A DNA stretch of 64,000 bases from Vibrionaceae bacterium (GTDB lineage: Bacteria; Pseudomonadota; Gammaproteobacteria; Enterobacterales; Vibrionaceae), in the NCBI GenBank assembly GCA_018222805.1, contig JAAEZQ010000004.1, positions 62,001 to 126,000 on the forward strand, in the 5' to 3' direction. The notes beneath the pieces were generated by a model. The model saw only the letters and a list, made by a program, of their open reading frames with translations. It ran no database searches and was not told where the DNA came from. The position numbers and the translations under genes were made by a program. Positions 45,665 through 57,834 of this stretch are shown piece after piece; position 1 is the first letter of the stretch; each line of letters begins with the position of its first letter.

Positions 45665-47050
45665 TTATTTTACGCCGAATGGCATAGTTAGAATTAGTTT
45701 AAAGTCTGTTTCATCGTTAAATGCGTTTGAGTATGGACCCCAGTCTGACGCATCTGAATCATTGTAGAAGTTAGTGTAGTAGAAGCTGATATTAGCATCC
45801 TTAAGCGCGCCACCCTGAATTGCGTAGTTTGCGAAGAAGCTGTATGCATACTCTACTAACTCATCGTAGCCTGAAGCTTTAGCGCCTGCACCGTATGCAC
45901 CGCTTAGACCTGCGCTAAATCCGTTACCACCGATGTCTGCAAAGTCACGAGAAGCAGATAGGAAGAACGCATATTCGCCATCGTGGTTAAAGTCAGAACG
46001 GTTGTTCCACCAGATTTCGTATGCGCCGTTTGAACCACCGTATTGCTCAGTCAGACGGTAAGATAGGTTACCAACTTGGCCACGCTTGTCATCCGAGTCT
46101 GCTGATGTGTAAGTCGCTTCTGCACGGTACGAGTACTGACCTGATGAAAAACTAGTCAATAAAGCAGCTTGGAATGCTGTACTATCAAATTGGTTGTCAT
46201 CATCAACTACGTAAAGTTGTGGAGACCAGTATAGACCGCCGTCTGTAGTGCCTTTCACTTTAACGTGGAAGTTCTTACGATCTCCATCAGTCAGAGCACC
46301 ATACCCAGCATCAAAAGAGATACCGTTGTCAAGAGCGTAACGAGCACCAAATGAGTATACATCGCCTACGTCTTTACCAGCGCCACCCCAGAAAGAACCT
46401 TCATTAAATTCGTAAGTTTCTTTGAACCATGGAGCCTTGTATTCATCTGCGTAAACAAAGCCAAGTGCAAGTGCACCAAAGTTCGCACCGATTTCACCAC
46501 CACGGTATGTACCAGGAGCAAATGACCAGTTAACACCTAAAGTGCTAGGAACAGATGGTTGGAAGTAACCTAGTTTAGCGTTAAAGTTATCACCAAACTT
46601 AAACTTAGCAGCAGCTGTTGCGAAAGAAACGCCATTATCAGTTTCGTATGAATCACATGAGCTACCTGCACCGTATGGAGACTTACAGTCAAAGAAGTTC
46701 ATCTCGTGTTCAAATGAAGCGTTGTTCCACATATCAAATGTTGAGTAAATAACAGCATCAAAACCTACCGTATCTGCCACATAGCCAGAATGAAAGCCAA
46801 GGTTTGCAAAGATTGAGCCGTGGTCTAGGTTAGCAACTTTAGATGTGTCATTTCCGTTTGCATCTTTACCTGCACGATCACGTGCACGCATAAAGAAGTT
46901 AACGTTACCGCTGATAGTAGACTCAGAGAAAAACTCTGAAACCGCACCCGCGTACTCTGGGCCGACTGGATCTTCAGCCATTGCAGGAGCTGCAACTACC
47001 GCCCCCATCATTGCCGCAGTTAGGGCAGATACCTTAAAAAATTTGTCCAT
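45665..47050 (-). CDS. OprD-family outer-membrane porin, possibly chitoporin
   Basis: 461-residue beta-barrel porin with a clear signal peptide (cleavage at APAMA-ED, residue 25) and a terminal aromatic-poor strand ending LILTMPFGVK. The N-terminal strand FFSESTISGNVNFFMRARDR and the later alternating strands resemble the OprD group. From memory, V. cholerae has its chitin-induced porin VC0972 directly beside ligA, the same position as here, so a chito-oligosaccharide channel is a reasonable guess, and nagE/nagA/nagC in the window fit. An unusual feature is a cysteine pair, DCKSPYGAGSSCDSY near residue 125-140, probably a disulfide in an outer loop. Confidence 0.82.
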   Translation of the reverse strand: MDKFFKVSALTAAMMGAVVAAPAMAEDPVGPEYAGAVSEFFSESTISGNVNFFMRARDRAGKDANGNDTSKVANLDHGSIFANLGFHSGYVADTVGFDAVIYSTFDMWNNASFEHEMNFFDCKSPYGAGSSCDSYETDNGVSFATAAAKFKFGDNFNAKLGYFQPSVPSTLGVNWSFAPGTYRGGEIGANFGALALGFVYADEYKAPWFKETYEFNEGSFWGGAGKDVGDVYSFGARYALDNGISFDAGYGALTDGDRKNFHVKVKGTTDGGLYWSPQLYVVDDDNQFDSTAFQAALLTSFSSGQYSYRAEATYTSADSDDKRGQVGNLSYRLTEQYGGSNGAYEIWWNNRSDFNHDGEYAFFLSASRDFADIGGNGFSAGLSGAYGAGAKASGYDELVEYAYSFFANYAIQGGALKDANISFYYTNFYNDSDASDWGPYSNAFNDETDFKLILTMPFGVK

Positions 47051-47557
47051 GGATAAACTCCTAAAAATAGATATAGCTGTATTTTTCTATCTCACCTTTA
47101 GTTGGCCGCCGAAGGAGAGAAGTAATTTCGTGGTAAAGCTTCGTTATTCCTAACTCGGCTTTTTAATTCCTGCATACACACCTTGTGTAACACGTTATCA
47201 AGACTAACTTCGCGACTAAAAACATCCAAATGGAACTTATTTTTTTTCTAAAAAAATATGAGCCACAACAAAGTTCCATATAAGTTATTGATCCAGATCT
47301 TATTTTTACAAACCTTACAAGAACCAAGAAAAATCACATATAAATCAAAAATATAAAGGCAAATGAAAAATTCCACATGAAGTGCCTCGCAGAGTATTAA
47401 ACAAAATAGTTCCAATCCCCTAAGGAGAGATCTTGATCACTGAAAAGATTAAATCATTCGAACAATAGATATATCAGGGCTTAATAACAGGTATGAAAAA
47501 ACCCCAGAAGCATAGCTACTGGGGCTTATTAGAAAGGTGTTTACGTTTTGGCTTAAC
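47051..47557 (-). other. Porin upstream region and ligA-porin spacer
   Basis: 507 bases without a gene. It contains the ligA terminator (47494-47524) and a perfect 9-bp inverted repeat ATGGAACTT (47230-47238) / AAGTTCCAT (47271-47279) about 180-230 bases before the porin start, with a further GTTCCA copy at 47409. A long leader is likely. No convincing CRP box was seen. Confidence 0.45.
47494..47524 (-). terminator. Terminator of ligA
   Basis: CCCCAG (47502-47507) / CTGGGG (47519-47524) with AT pairs extending it; the minus strand continues GGTTTTTTC. Confidence 0.8.
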
Positions 47558-50592
<3,035 letters not shown>

Positions 50593-50836
50593 TATTTACT
50601 CTCAATATACTTGTTTGTACTACTCGCAGTTCCTTGAGCAGCAACCCAAGTGTAATTATTCTGAATGATACGTTTACTTTACCAAAACTATATGGAGGTT
50701 TAGAACAACTTAATGCAAGAAGTTCACTTTTTTGTTGTGATTCTTGCCACGATTCCACTTTACGAGAGGCCATTTGTTAAGGCATTGAAAGAAAAGTCGC
50801 GACAGGTACAATGAATTTTCTTTCTCTCAGAACGAA

Positions 50837-51586
50837 ATGGATATGACGCTAAACAATCAGCCAAAAACCGGATTCGGATATTTCCTGTATGGAATAAAGC
50901 TAGCACTCACTCCTAAGATCAGACGCTTTGTTGTATTACCACTACTAGCGAACGTTCTTCTTGTTGGTGGTGCCATTTTTTATTTGTTCTCTCACCTTAA
51001 TATATGGATTGAGGGTTGGATTGGGCAACTGCCAGAGTTTCTATCCTGGCTTACCTATGTACTTTGGCCTTTACTTGCGCTGACAATAATTGCCACGTTC
51101 TCATATTTCTTTAGTACCTTAGCAAACTTTATCGCTGCACCGTTCAACGGACTGTTGGCTGAGAAAGTAGAAGAATACCTAACCGGACAAAAAATCAATG
51201 ATGACGGTTTCGCCGCTGTGATAAAAGATGTCCCCCGGGTGTTAGGGCGAGAATGGCGTAAACTGCTTTACACTCTTCCTAAAGCGATTGGCTTATTTCT
51301 GCTACTACTGATCCCAGCTCTAGGACAAACGGTTGGCCCCTTCCTGTGGTTTATCTTTACAGCGTGGATGTTGGCTATCCAATATTGTGATTATCCATTT
51401 GATAATCATAAAATCCCATTCAACGATATGCGTTACAAATTGAAACAAAAACAAGGTAAAGCATATGGGTTTGGCGTTTTGGTTTCCGTGTTTACTACCA
51501 TTCCAATTTTGAATCTTATCGTGATGCCCGTTGCGATATGTGGTGCCACTGCTATGTGGGTCACAGAATTCAAACATCAAAGATAA
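50837..51586 (+). CDS. cysZ: Sulfate transporter CysZ
   Basis: Inner-membrane sulfate uptake protein that feeds cysteine synthesis. The 249-residue protein (E. coli 253) has hydrophobic segments near 28-52, 65-95, 140-165 and 205-235 and family signatures GFGYFLYGIKLALTPKIRRF and NFIAAPFNGLLAEKVEEYL. Two in-frame ATGs (50837 and 50843) are close together; neither has a strong ribosome site, so the exact start is uncertain. cysK follows 161 bases later on the same strand. Confidence 0.94.
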   Translation: MDMTLNNQPKTGFGYFLYGIKLALTPKIRRFVVLPLLANVLLVGGAIFYLFSHLNIWIEGWIGQLPEFLSWLTYVLWPLLALTIIATFSYFFSTLANFIAAPFNGLLAEKVEEYLTGQKINDDGFAAVIKDVPRVLGREWRKLLYTLPKAIGLFLLLLIPALGQTVGPFLWFIFTAWMLAIQYCDYPFDNHKIPFNDMRYKLKQKQGKAYGFGVLVSVFTTIPILNLIVMPVAICGATAMWVTEFKHQR

Positions 51587-51601
51587 TCTATTAGTTGCCC
51601 C

Positions 51602-51636
51602 AAAGGGGGATGCGTCAGCTTTTCCCCTTTCTTTTG
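51602..51636 (+). terminator. Possible terminator after cysZ
   Basis: AAAGGGG (51602-51608) / CCCCTTT (51624-51630) followed by CTTTTG; a long loop makes it moderate. It may reduce read-through to cysK. Confidence 0.45.
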
Positions 51637-51747
51637 CTGAAACTAAGGACAACCTAATAAGATATAACTTTTTAATCCTTTTCCTTTTTTTTAGACCTAA
51701 TATTCTTCTAACTATATTCACAAAACGTGTAATGAAGGAACATAACT

Positions 51748-52716
51748 ATGAGCAAGATCTACGAAGATAACTCTCTTACTATTGGTAACACTCCCCTAGT
51801 TCGCTTAAACAAAGTGAGCAAAGGTAACGTTCTAGCAAAAATCGAAGCGCGTAACCCAAGCTTCAGCGTAAAGTGCCGTATCGGTGCAAACATGATTTGG
51901 GATGCGGAAAAGTCTGGCAAACTCACGTCGGACGTAGAGCTAGTAGAACCAACCAGTGGTAACACAGGTATCGCACTAGCGTTCGTAGCAGCCGCTCGCG
52001 GTTACAAATTAACTCTGACAATGCCTGAGTCAATGAGCCTTGAACGTCGTAAGCTTCTTAAAGCACTAGGTGCAAACCTAGAACTAACTGAAGCAGCAAA
52101 AGGCATGAAAGGTGCGATTGCTAAAGCAGAAGAAATCGTTGCTAGCAACCCAGACAAGTACCTACTTCTTCAACAGTTCAACAACCCAGCGAACCCAGAG
52201 ATTCACGAGAAGACAACCGGCCCAGAAATTTGGGAAGCGACTGACGGTGAAATCGATGTACTTGTAGCTGGCGTTGGTACTGGCGGTACGATTACAGGTA
52301 CAAGCCGTTACATTAAAGGCGAGAAAGGCAAAGCGATTACTTCTGTTGCAGTAGAACCTGCAGAATCACCAGTCATTGCACAAGCGTTAGCAGGTGAAGA
52401 AATCCAACCAGCTCCACACAAAATTCAGGGTATCGGTGCAGGCTTCATCCCAGGCAACCTAGATTTAGAACTTCTAGACCGCGTTGAACCCGTTACTTCT
52501 GAAGAGGCGATTGAGATGGCTCGCCGCCTAATGGAAGAGGAAGGTATCCTTGCTGGTATTTCTTCTGGCGCAGCAGTAGTAGCAGCCAATCGCATTGCAG
52601 AACTACCTGAATTTGAAGGGAAAACGATTGTAACAATCTTGCCAAGCTCAGGTGAACGTTACCTAAGTACAGCACTATTTGCAGGTATCTTTACGGAAAA
52701 AGAGAACCAACAGTAA
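51748..52716 (+). CDS. cysK: Cysteine synthase A (O-acetylserine sulfhydrylase)
   Basis: PLP enzyme making cysteine from O-acetylserine and sulfide. The 322-residue protein (E. coli 323) has K42 in SFSVKCRIG as the PLP lysine, the substrate loop [13 protein letters not shown], the glycine-rich phosphate loop [13 protein letters not shown], and [10 protein letters not shown] near the C-terminus. GGAAC precedes the ATG. The downstream order cysK-ptsH-ptsI-crr is the same as in E. coli. A strong terminator separates cysK from ptsH. Confidence 0.97.
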   Translation: MSKIYEDNSLTIGNTPLVRLNKVSKGNVLAKIEARNPSFSVKCRIGANMIWDAEKSGKLTSDVELVEPTSGNTGIALAFVAAARGYKLTLTMPESMSLERRKLLKALGANLELTEAAKGMKGAIAKAEEIVASNPDKYLLLQQFNNPANPEIHEKTTGPEIWEATDGEIDVLVAGVGTGGTITGTSRYIKGEKGKAITSVAVEPAESPVIAQALAGEEIQPAPHKIQGIGAGFIPGNLDLELLDRVEPVTSEEAIEMARRLMEEEGILAGISSGAAVVAANRIAELPEFEGKTIVTILPSSGERYLSTALFAGIFTEKENQQ

Positions 52717-52742
52717 TATGTGTTCAAATCAATTTTTCGTCT

Positions 52743-52770
52743 AAAAAAGCCCCGTTCAGGGGCTTTTTTG
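52743..52770 (+). terminator. Terminator of cysK
   Basis: AAAAAAGCCCC (52743-52753) / GGGGCTTTTTT (52759-52769). Confidence 0.88.
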
Positions 52771-53013
52771 TTGATCCCAGCCTCACCTTTGGTAATATCA
52801 GGGTGTTTTATTTCTAGCTTCAAAATAAAGAAGCAGAACACAAAAAGGTTTCAAAGTGATTACGCACGCAAACAGTTGCGCAATCGCGAATCTTTTGACT
52901 AGTATCAGAACTAACACGCTTTGAACTCTCCCGCGCTAGCGCACAAGGTATAAAGCAGTTAAGCTCAAACTAGCCACTACTAACAAAAAAATACATTTAT
53001 TGGGGTATATCAC

Positions 53014-53271
53014 ATGTACGAGAAGCAAGTAGAAATCACAGCAGAAAACGGTCTTCACACTCGCCCAGCTGCACAGTTTGTTAAAGAAGCGAAAGCATTC
53101 GATGCAGACATCACTGTGACTTCTAATGGTAAAAGCGCTAGCGCTAAGAGCCTATTCAAACTACAAACACTAGGCCTAGTAAAAGGTACTCAAGTAACTA
53201 TTTCTGCTGAAGGCCCACAAGCTCAGCAAGCAGTTGATCACCTAGTTGCTCTAATGGACCAGCTGCACTAA
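53014..53271 (+). CDS. ptsH: Phosphocarrier protein HPr
   Basis: Small phosphocarrier of the sugar phosphotransferase system, passing phosphate from EI to IIA proteins. 85 residues, same length as E. coli HPr. Phosphorylated H15 lies in NGLHTRPA; S46 occurs in SAKSLFKLQ as in enterics, where it is not kinase-regulated. First gene of ptsH-ptsI-crr; the 297 bases upstream hold the cysK terminator and the operon promoter. A strong hairpin follows before ptsI. Confidence 0.98.
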   Translation: MYEKQVEITAENGLHTRPAAQFVKEAKAFDADITVTSNGKSASAKSLFKLQTLGLVKGTQVTISAEGPQAQQAVDHLVALMDQLH

Positions 53272-53287
53272 TCGGTGTTTCCTACTC

Positions 53288-53320
53288 CAAAAGCCATTTT
53301 GTGAAAACAAAATGGCTTTG
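53288..53320 (+). other. Hairpin between ptsH and ptsI
   Basis: AAGCCATTTTGT (53291-53302) pairs perfectly with ACAAAATGGCTT (53307-53318) around a GAAA loop; flanking CCAA/TTGG can extend it. The tail TGTTGG is not a U-run, so it is more likely an attenuator or a 3'-end stabiliser that favours HPr over EI. Confidence 0.65.
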
Positions 53321-53412
53321 TTGGAAATAGGCTCTAAACTAAGCTAAAACTATTCGTTAGCACACCCATTATTCTCCCGTTTTATAAAGTTGACCAAACT
53401 TAAGGTAAGGCT

Positions 53413-55137
53413 ATGATTTCAGGCATCCTAGCATCTCCTGGTATTGCAATCGGTAAAGCACTACTACTTCAAGAAGATGAAATTGTCCTAAACACAAACA
53501 CTATTTCTGATGATCAAGTAGAAGCTGAAGTTCAGCGTTTCTTTGACGCTCGTGAAAAATCTTCCGCTCAACTAGAAACAATCAAGCAAAAAGCGCTTGA
53601 AACGTTTGGTGAAGAAAAAGAAGCGATCTTTGAAGGTCACATTATGCTTCTTGAAGACGAAGAGCTAGAAGAAGAAATCCTAGCACTAATCAAAAACGAC
53701 AAGCTGACTGCAGATAACGCTATCCACACAGTTATCGAAGAGCAAGCATGTGCTCTTGAGTCTCTAGACGACGAATACCTGAAAGAACGTGCAACTGACA
53801 TCCGTGATATCGGTTCTCGTTTTGTTAAGAACGCACTAGGCATCAACATCGTTTCGCTAAGCGACATCAATGAAGAAGTTATCCTAGTCGCTTACGACCT
53901 AACACCATCAGAAACTGCGCAAATTAACCTAGATTACGTTCTTGGTTTTGCTTGTGATATCGGTGGTCGTACTTCGCACACTTCAATCATGGCTCGCTCA
54001 CTTGAGCTACCTGCTATCGTTGGTACTAACGACATCACGAAGCAAGTGAAGAACGGCGACATGCTGATTCTTGACGCGATGAACAACAAGATTGTTGTGA
54101 ACCCGTCTGAAGCTGAAGTAGAAGAAGCGAAAGCAGTTAAAGCTGCATTCATAGCGGAAAAAGAAGAGCTAGCAAAACTGAAAGATCTACACGCAGAAAC
54201 GACTGACGGTCACCGTGTAGAAGTTTGCGGCAACATCGGTACAGTGAAAGACTGTGACGGCATCATCCGTAACGGTGGTGAAGGCGTTGGTCTGTACCGT
54301 ACAGAATTCCTATTTATGGACCGTACTGCGCTACCAACTGAAGACGAACAGTACCAAGCGTACAAAGAAGTTGCGGAAGCAATGAACGGTCAAGCTGTGA
54401 TCATCCGTACTATGGATATCGGCGGCGACAAAGATCTACCATACATGGATCTACCTCAAGAGATGAACCCTTTCCTAGGCTGGCGTGCAGTACGTATCAG
54501 CTTGGATCGTCGTGAAATCCTTCGTGACCAGCTACGTGGTATCCTACGTGCATCAGCACACGGCAAACTACGTATCATGTTCCCAATGATCATCTCTGTT
54601 GAAGAAATCCGTGAGCTTAAGAAAGCAATCGAAGAGTACAAAGCAGAGCTACGTGCTGAAGGTCATGCATTCGACGAAAGCATCGAAATCGGTGTTATGG
54701 TTGAGACTCCTGCAGCAGCAGCAATCGCGCACCATCTAGCGAAAGAAGTGTCATTCTTCTCTATCGGTACTAACGACCTGACTCAGTACACACTAGCGGT
54801 TGACCGTGGTAACGAGATGATTTCTCACCTATACAACCCACTATCACCAGCGGTACTAACTGTGATCAAGCAAGTTATTGATGCATCTCACGCTGAAGGT
54901 AAATGGACTGGTATGTGTGGTGAGCTTGCAGGTGATGAGCGTGCAACTCTGCTACTTCTAGGTATGGGTCTGGATGAGTTCTCTATGAGCGGTATCTCAA
55001 TCCCTAAAGTGAAGAAAGTTATCCGTAACTCTAACTTCGCAGAAGTGAAAGCAATGGCGGAAGAAGCACTTTCTCTACCAACAGCCGCTGAGATTGAAGC
55101 AGTCGTTGAAAAGTTCATTGCTGAGAAAGCTCAGTAA
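53413..55137 (+). CDS. ptsI: PTS enzyme I
   Basis: Transfers phosphate from phosphoenolpyruvate to HPr. 574 residues (E. coli 575): N-terminal HPr-binding and phosphohistidine domain with H189 in [13 protein letters not shown], and a C-terminal PEP-binding barrel with [61 protein letters not shown] and the active-site Cys in [19 protein letters not shown] precedes the ATG. Middle gene of the pts operon; a hairpin lies between it and crr. Confidence 0.98.
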   Translation: MISGILASPGIAIGKALLLQEDEIVLNTNTISDDQVEAEVQRFFDAREKSSAQLETIKQKALETFGEEKEAIFEGHIMLLEDEELEEEILALIKNDKLTADNAIHTVIEEQACALESLDDEYLKERATDIRDIGSRFVKNALGINIVSLSDINEEVILVAYDLTPSETAQINLDYVLGFACDIGGRTSHTSIMARSLELPAIVGTNDITKQVKNGDMLILDAMNNKIVVNPSEAEVEEAKAVKAAFIAEKEELAKLKDLHAETTDGHRVEVCGNIGTVKDCDGIIRNGGEGVGLYRTEFLFMDRTALPTEDEQYQAYKEVAEAMNGQAVIIRTMDIGGDKDLPYMDLPQEMNPFLGWRAVRISLDRREILRDQLRGILRASAHGKLRIMFPMIISVEEIRELKKAIEEYKAELRAEGHAFDESIEIGVMVETPAAAAIAHHLAKEVSFFSIGTNDLTQYTLAVDRGNEMISHLYNPLSPAVLTVIKQVIDASHAEGKWTGMCGELAGDERATLLLLGMGLDEFSMSGISIPKVKKVIRNSNFAEVKAMAEEALSLPTAAEIEAVVEKFIAEKAQ

Positions 55138-55170
55138 TACGTAGTACCAAGTAATTCAATACTTAATGGC

Positions 55171-55199
55171 CATTAGACGGCGAAAAAAGTCGTCTAATG
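55171..55199 (+). other. Hairpin between ptsI and crr
   Basis: CATTAGACG (55171-55179) / CGTCTAATG (55191-55199), perfect 9-bp stem with no U-run. Probably an attenuator or processing site; crr may also have its own promoter in the 121-base gap, as in E. coli. Confidence 0.6.
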
Positions 55200-55258
55200 A
55201 GCTATATTGGTATACTATAATTCGACAGAATAAAACTAAACCTTAGGAGCATGACACA

Positions 55259-55768
55259 ATGGGTCTGTTTGACAAACTTAAGAAGCTTGTATCTGATGAC
55301 AGCGCTGACGCTGGTGCAATCGAAATCATCGCACCACTATCTGGTGAAATCGTAAACATTGAAGATGTGCCAGATGTTGTTTTCGCTGAGAAAATCGTTG
55401 GTGACGGTATTGCTATCAAGCCAGCAGGCGACAAAATGGTAGCTCCTGTAAACGGTACTATCGGTAAGATCTTCGAAACTAACCACGCATTCTCTATCGA
55501 GTCTGACGACGGTGTTGAGCTTTTCGTTCACTTCGGTATCGATACAGTTGAACTAAAAGGCGAAGGCTTCACACGTATCGCTGAAGAAGGTCAATCAGTT
55601 AAAGCTGGCGACACTATCATTGAATTCGATCTAGCTCTTCTTGAAGAGAAAGCGAAATCAACGCTAACTCCAGTTGTTATCTCTAACATGGACGAAATCA
55701 AAGAGCTTAACAAGCTTTCTGGTTCTGTAACTGTTGGTGAAACTCCAGTTCTACGTGTAACTAAGTAA
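55259..55768 (+). CDS. crr: PTS glucose-specific IIA component
   Basis: IIA-Glc, which phosphorylates glucose-type IIB domains and regulates adenylate cyclase and sugar permeases. 169 residues, identical in length to E. coli Crr. The two active-site histidines are H76 (TNHAFSIES) and H91 ([14 protein letters not shown]), counting Met as 1. The N-terminal [14 protein letters not shown] is the amphipathic membrane-binding segment. It is the likely phosphate donor for NagE in this window, which lacks a IIA domain. A strong terminator follows. Confidence 0.98.
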   Translation: MGLFDKLKKLVSDDSADAGAIEIIAPLSGEIVNIEDVPDVVFAEKIVGDGIAIKPAGDKMVAPVNGTIGKIFETNHAFSIESDDGVELFVHFGIDTVELKGEGFTRIAEEGQSVKAGDTIIEFDLALLEEKAKSTLTPVVISNMDEIKELNKLSGSVTVGETPVLRVTK

Positions 55769-55796
55769 TTTATACTTACTTTCAAACACGGATAAG

Positions 55797-55819
55797 CGCT
55801 GCCAATGGCAGCGTTTTTT
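55797..55819 (+). terminator. Terminator of ptsHI-crr
   Basis: CGCTGCC (55797-55803) / GGCAGCG (55807-55813) followed by TTTTTTATT. Confidence 0.88.
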
Positions 55820-56015
55820 ATTGCCTGTTTTTTACGTCAAGTCTGTAGGTTCAGTGAACGGTCAGGTTATCGCGCTGAGGTCAAAGTGTAGATATCCGTA
55901 AACCGTAACTCCCTTCGCAAAACTTATAACGCCGCTAATTTATATCGCGACTAAAAGCGATGTTAACCAGAGAATAGTTTGGACTGACTTCGATTGGACT
56001 GAGTAAGGCGGGAAA

Positions 56016-56046
56016 GAAAAAGCCCCTTTTCCTTTGAGAGAACTGG
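56016..56046 (-). terminator. Minus-strand terminator in the crr-flagellin spacer
   Basis: AGCCCC (56021-56026) / GGGGCT about 14-18 bases apart; in the minus direction it is followed by TTTTTCTTT. It would end a transcript coming from the flagellin gene about 240 bases upstream. Confidence 0.6.
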
Positions 56047-56087
56047 GGCTAGGTTGGTTGCCAGAGCCTATGTGGAGATCAAGAGAA

Positions 56088-56285
56088 ATGAACACATTTC
56101 CGGCATACCGAGTGCAACTTTACATTGAAAATGATTGGCAGGTGAGAGATGAGAGAGCCGCTCATTCTGTTATAAAGCTGCTTGCCAATAGCCCGCATTA
56201 CCATCCACGTCTGGATACATTGAATACAGGCTCTATACCCAAACAACCTCGAGATGCTAGGTTCAGCGAGGTCGATTGGGTATAA
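56088..56285 (+). CDS. Doubtful small ORF (65 codons)
   Basis: Open frame beginning MNTFPAYRVQLYIENDWQ with mixed polar/hydrophobic composition that looks protein-like for about 50 residues, but its last 17 codons lie inside the palindromic repeat 56234-56284 and it has only a weak AGAGA before the ATG. I do not recognise it. It may be the remnant of a gene truncated by the repeat, or non-coding. Confidence 0.22.
   Translation: MNTFPAYRVQLYIENDWQVRDERAAHSVIKLLANSPHYHPRLDTLNTGSIPKQPRDARFSEVDWV
56234..56284. repeat. Two-stem palindromic repeat after the flagellin gene
   Basis: Outer arms TATACCCAA (56234-56242) / TTGGGTATA (56276-56284) and inner arms ACCTCG / CGAGGT. I remember very similar sequences scattered between genes in Harveyi-group vibrios (REP/ERIC-like), which I cannot verify here. 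It starts 4 bases past the flagellin stop codon and could stabilise or end that message. Confidence 0.65.
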
Positions 56286-56288
56286 AAA

Positions 56289-57443
56289 CTACTGCAATAG
56301 TGACATTGCAGAGTTTGGCAACTGTTTCGCTTGAGCAAGAATCGATGTACCTGCTTGTTGCAAAATTTGTGCTTTGGTCATTTGCGTGGTTTCTTTCGCA
56401 AAGTCTGTGTCTTTAATTCGGCTGTTCGAGGCATCGACGTTTTCCTGGATATTCGCCAAGTTATTGATGCTGTGGCTCAGGCGGTTCTGCTTTGCACCTA
56501 AATCTGCACGCTGTGAATCAACGTACTTCAGCGCACTGTCCAATACAGAAATCGCATTCTGAGAGCCCTGCACTGATGTCATATCAATGTCCTGTACAGA
56601 TGTTCTAACAGGTTCACTGTTTAAGCCTAACTCAGACGCGAGACCACCCGAGATAGAAATGTCACCTTGAACATTTGGATGAGCAACAAAAACCTGTAGC
56701 TTGCCATCTTCGCTCACTGACGCGTTAATCATATCAGACTGACCGTTAATATACGTCGCAAGCTCCTCAATATCATCACCTGCTTTAGCGGTGATATTAA
56801 TCTCTAGATCATCAACATTACCGTCTTCATCCTGACCCATACCTGGCAGGGTAATGTTGAGATCCGCTTTAGTCGGATCGACACTCCAATCTTTACCTTT
56901 ACCAGCTTCAGAGAAAAAGGTTACGCCACCCATACGTGTATCGTCAGCACGGATACTGGTGAGGCCCATTATCATGGCTTCACCAGAGCTCGCACCGATC
57001 TGAAACGCCGCAGCACCGAATGAACCGTTAAGTAGGCGGCGGCCACCGAATGAGGTTGTTTCTGCGATACGATTTAGCTCGTCAATCAGAGCAGAAGACT
57101 CTTCGTTAATCGCCTGGCGCTCCGCCGGAGAGTTAGTACCGTTTGATGATTGAATCGCCAAATCACGCATACGCTGCATTACTGAAGTTGCTTCGTTCAT
57201 TGCGCCTTCAGCGGTTTGAGCTATCGATATACCATCGTTCGCGTTACGCATAGCTACATCCAAGCCACGAGATTGCGCGGTCAGACGGTTCGAGATCTGT
57301 AAACCTGCCGCGTCATCTTTCGCGCTGTTAATCTTATGACCTGATGATAAGCGTTCCATCGAAGTATTTAGCTCGTCTGTCGCTTTGTTTAAGTAACGCT
57401 GCGCGGTCATCGCAGAGACGTTAGTACTTACTGTTACAGCCAT
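56289..57443 (-). CDS. flaC: Polar flagellin
   Basis: Filament subunit of the sheathed polar flagellum. 384 residues: N-terminal D0/D1 ([20 protein letters not shown] through about 140, with [17 protein letters not shown]), a modest variable centre (about 170-290), and C-terminal D1/D0 ([20 protein letters not shown] to [20 protein letters not shown]). This start is the standard vibrio polar flagellin start. The name flaC is a guess from length and its place after flgL in V. parahaemolyticus; vibrios carry several near-identical flagellins. Only one is present here. A sigma-54-like sequence (57584-57601) lies about 140 bases upstream. Confidence 0.95.
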   Translation of the reverse strand: MAVTVSTNVSAMTAQRYLNKATDELNTSMERLSSGHKINSAKDDAAGLQISNRLTAQSRGLDVAMRNANDGISIAQTAEGAMNEATSVMQRMRDLAIQSSNGTNSPAERQAINEESSALIDELNRIAETTSFGGRRLLNGSFGAAAFQIGASSGEAMIMGLTSIRADDTRMGGVTFFSEAGKGKDWSVDPTKADLNITLPGMGQDEDGNVDDLEINITAKAGDDIEELATYINGQSDMINASVSEDGKLQVFVAHPNVQGDISISGGLASELGLNSEPVRTSVQDIDMTSVQGSQNAISVLDSALKYVDSQRADLGAKQNRLSHSINNLANIQENVDASNSRIKDTDFAKETTQMTKAQILQQAGTSILAQAKQLPNSAMSLLQ

Positions 57444-57834
57444 TTTGCTCTCCTATGAGTTCGCAAGCTTTGCGAAGCGGCCAGCTTTACTCTCATTTGG
57501 ATAAGCACTGACCGTAAAAGTTACTCACTAAATCTGCCTGAACACAGGGTTTAGAATTTAAAAATCCGTTCTGACAATCTCAATACAATATGCATGCCAA
57601 CTTGGAACCTACATAAAAACCGAATGATTATATAAATATAAACAATAAGTTACATCAAAACAGCCACCAGCTCCATTCGATAAAGACCGAATGCGAGTTA
57701 CTGATTTTTGCCGCTTTCGGTAACAATATGCCGCTAAAACACCTTAACGTTGGTTGGAAGTTTTCGCACTTAAGGCATGGCACATAAGGCATTAAAATCT
57801 TCCCAAACGATTCAGATAAAACTGAGTATGAGCC
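57444..57834 (-). promoter_or_regulatory. Flagellin promoter region
   Basis: 391 bases with no gene. On the minus strand TTGGCATGCATATTGTAT (57584-57601) resembles a sigma-54 promoter (TGGCA-N6-TTG) with GT in place of GC at -12. A further perfect palindrome CATTCG/CGAATG (57674-57693) could be an activator site. I did not find a convincing sigma-28 (TAAA-N15-GCCGATAA) match. Confidence 0.4.

Larger units (their letters stand above)
55769..56288. other. Spacer between crr and the flagellin gene
   Basis: 520 bases between convergent transcription units. It holds the crr terminator, a minus-strand terminator (56016-56046), a palindromic repeat (56234-56284) directly after the flagellin stop codon, and a weak plus-strand ORF between them. 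The 200 bases between the last two are unassigned. Confidence 0.5.
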
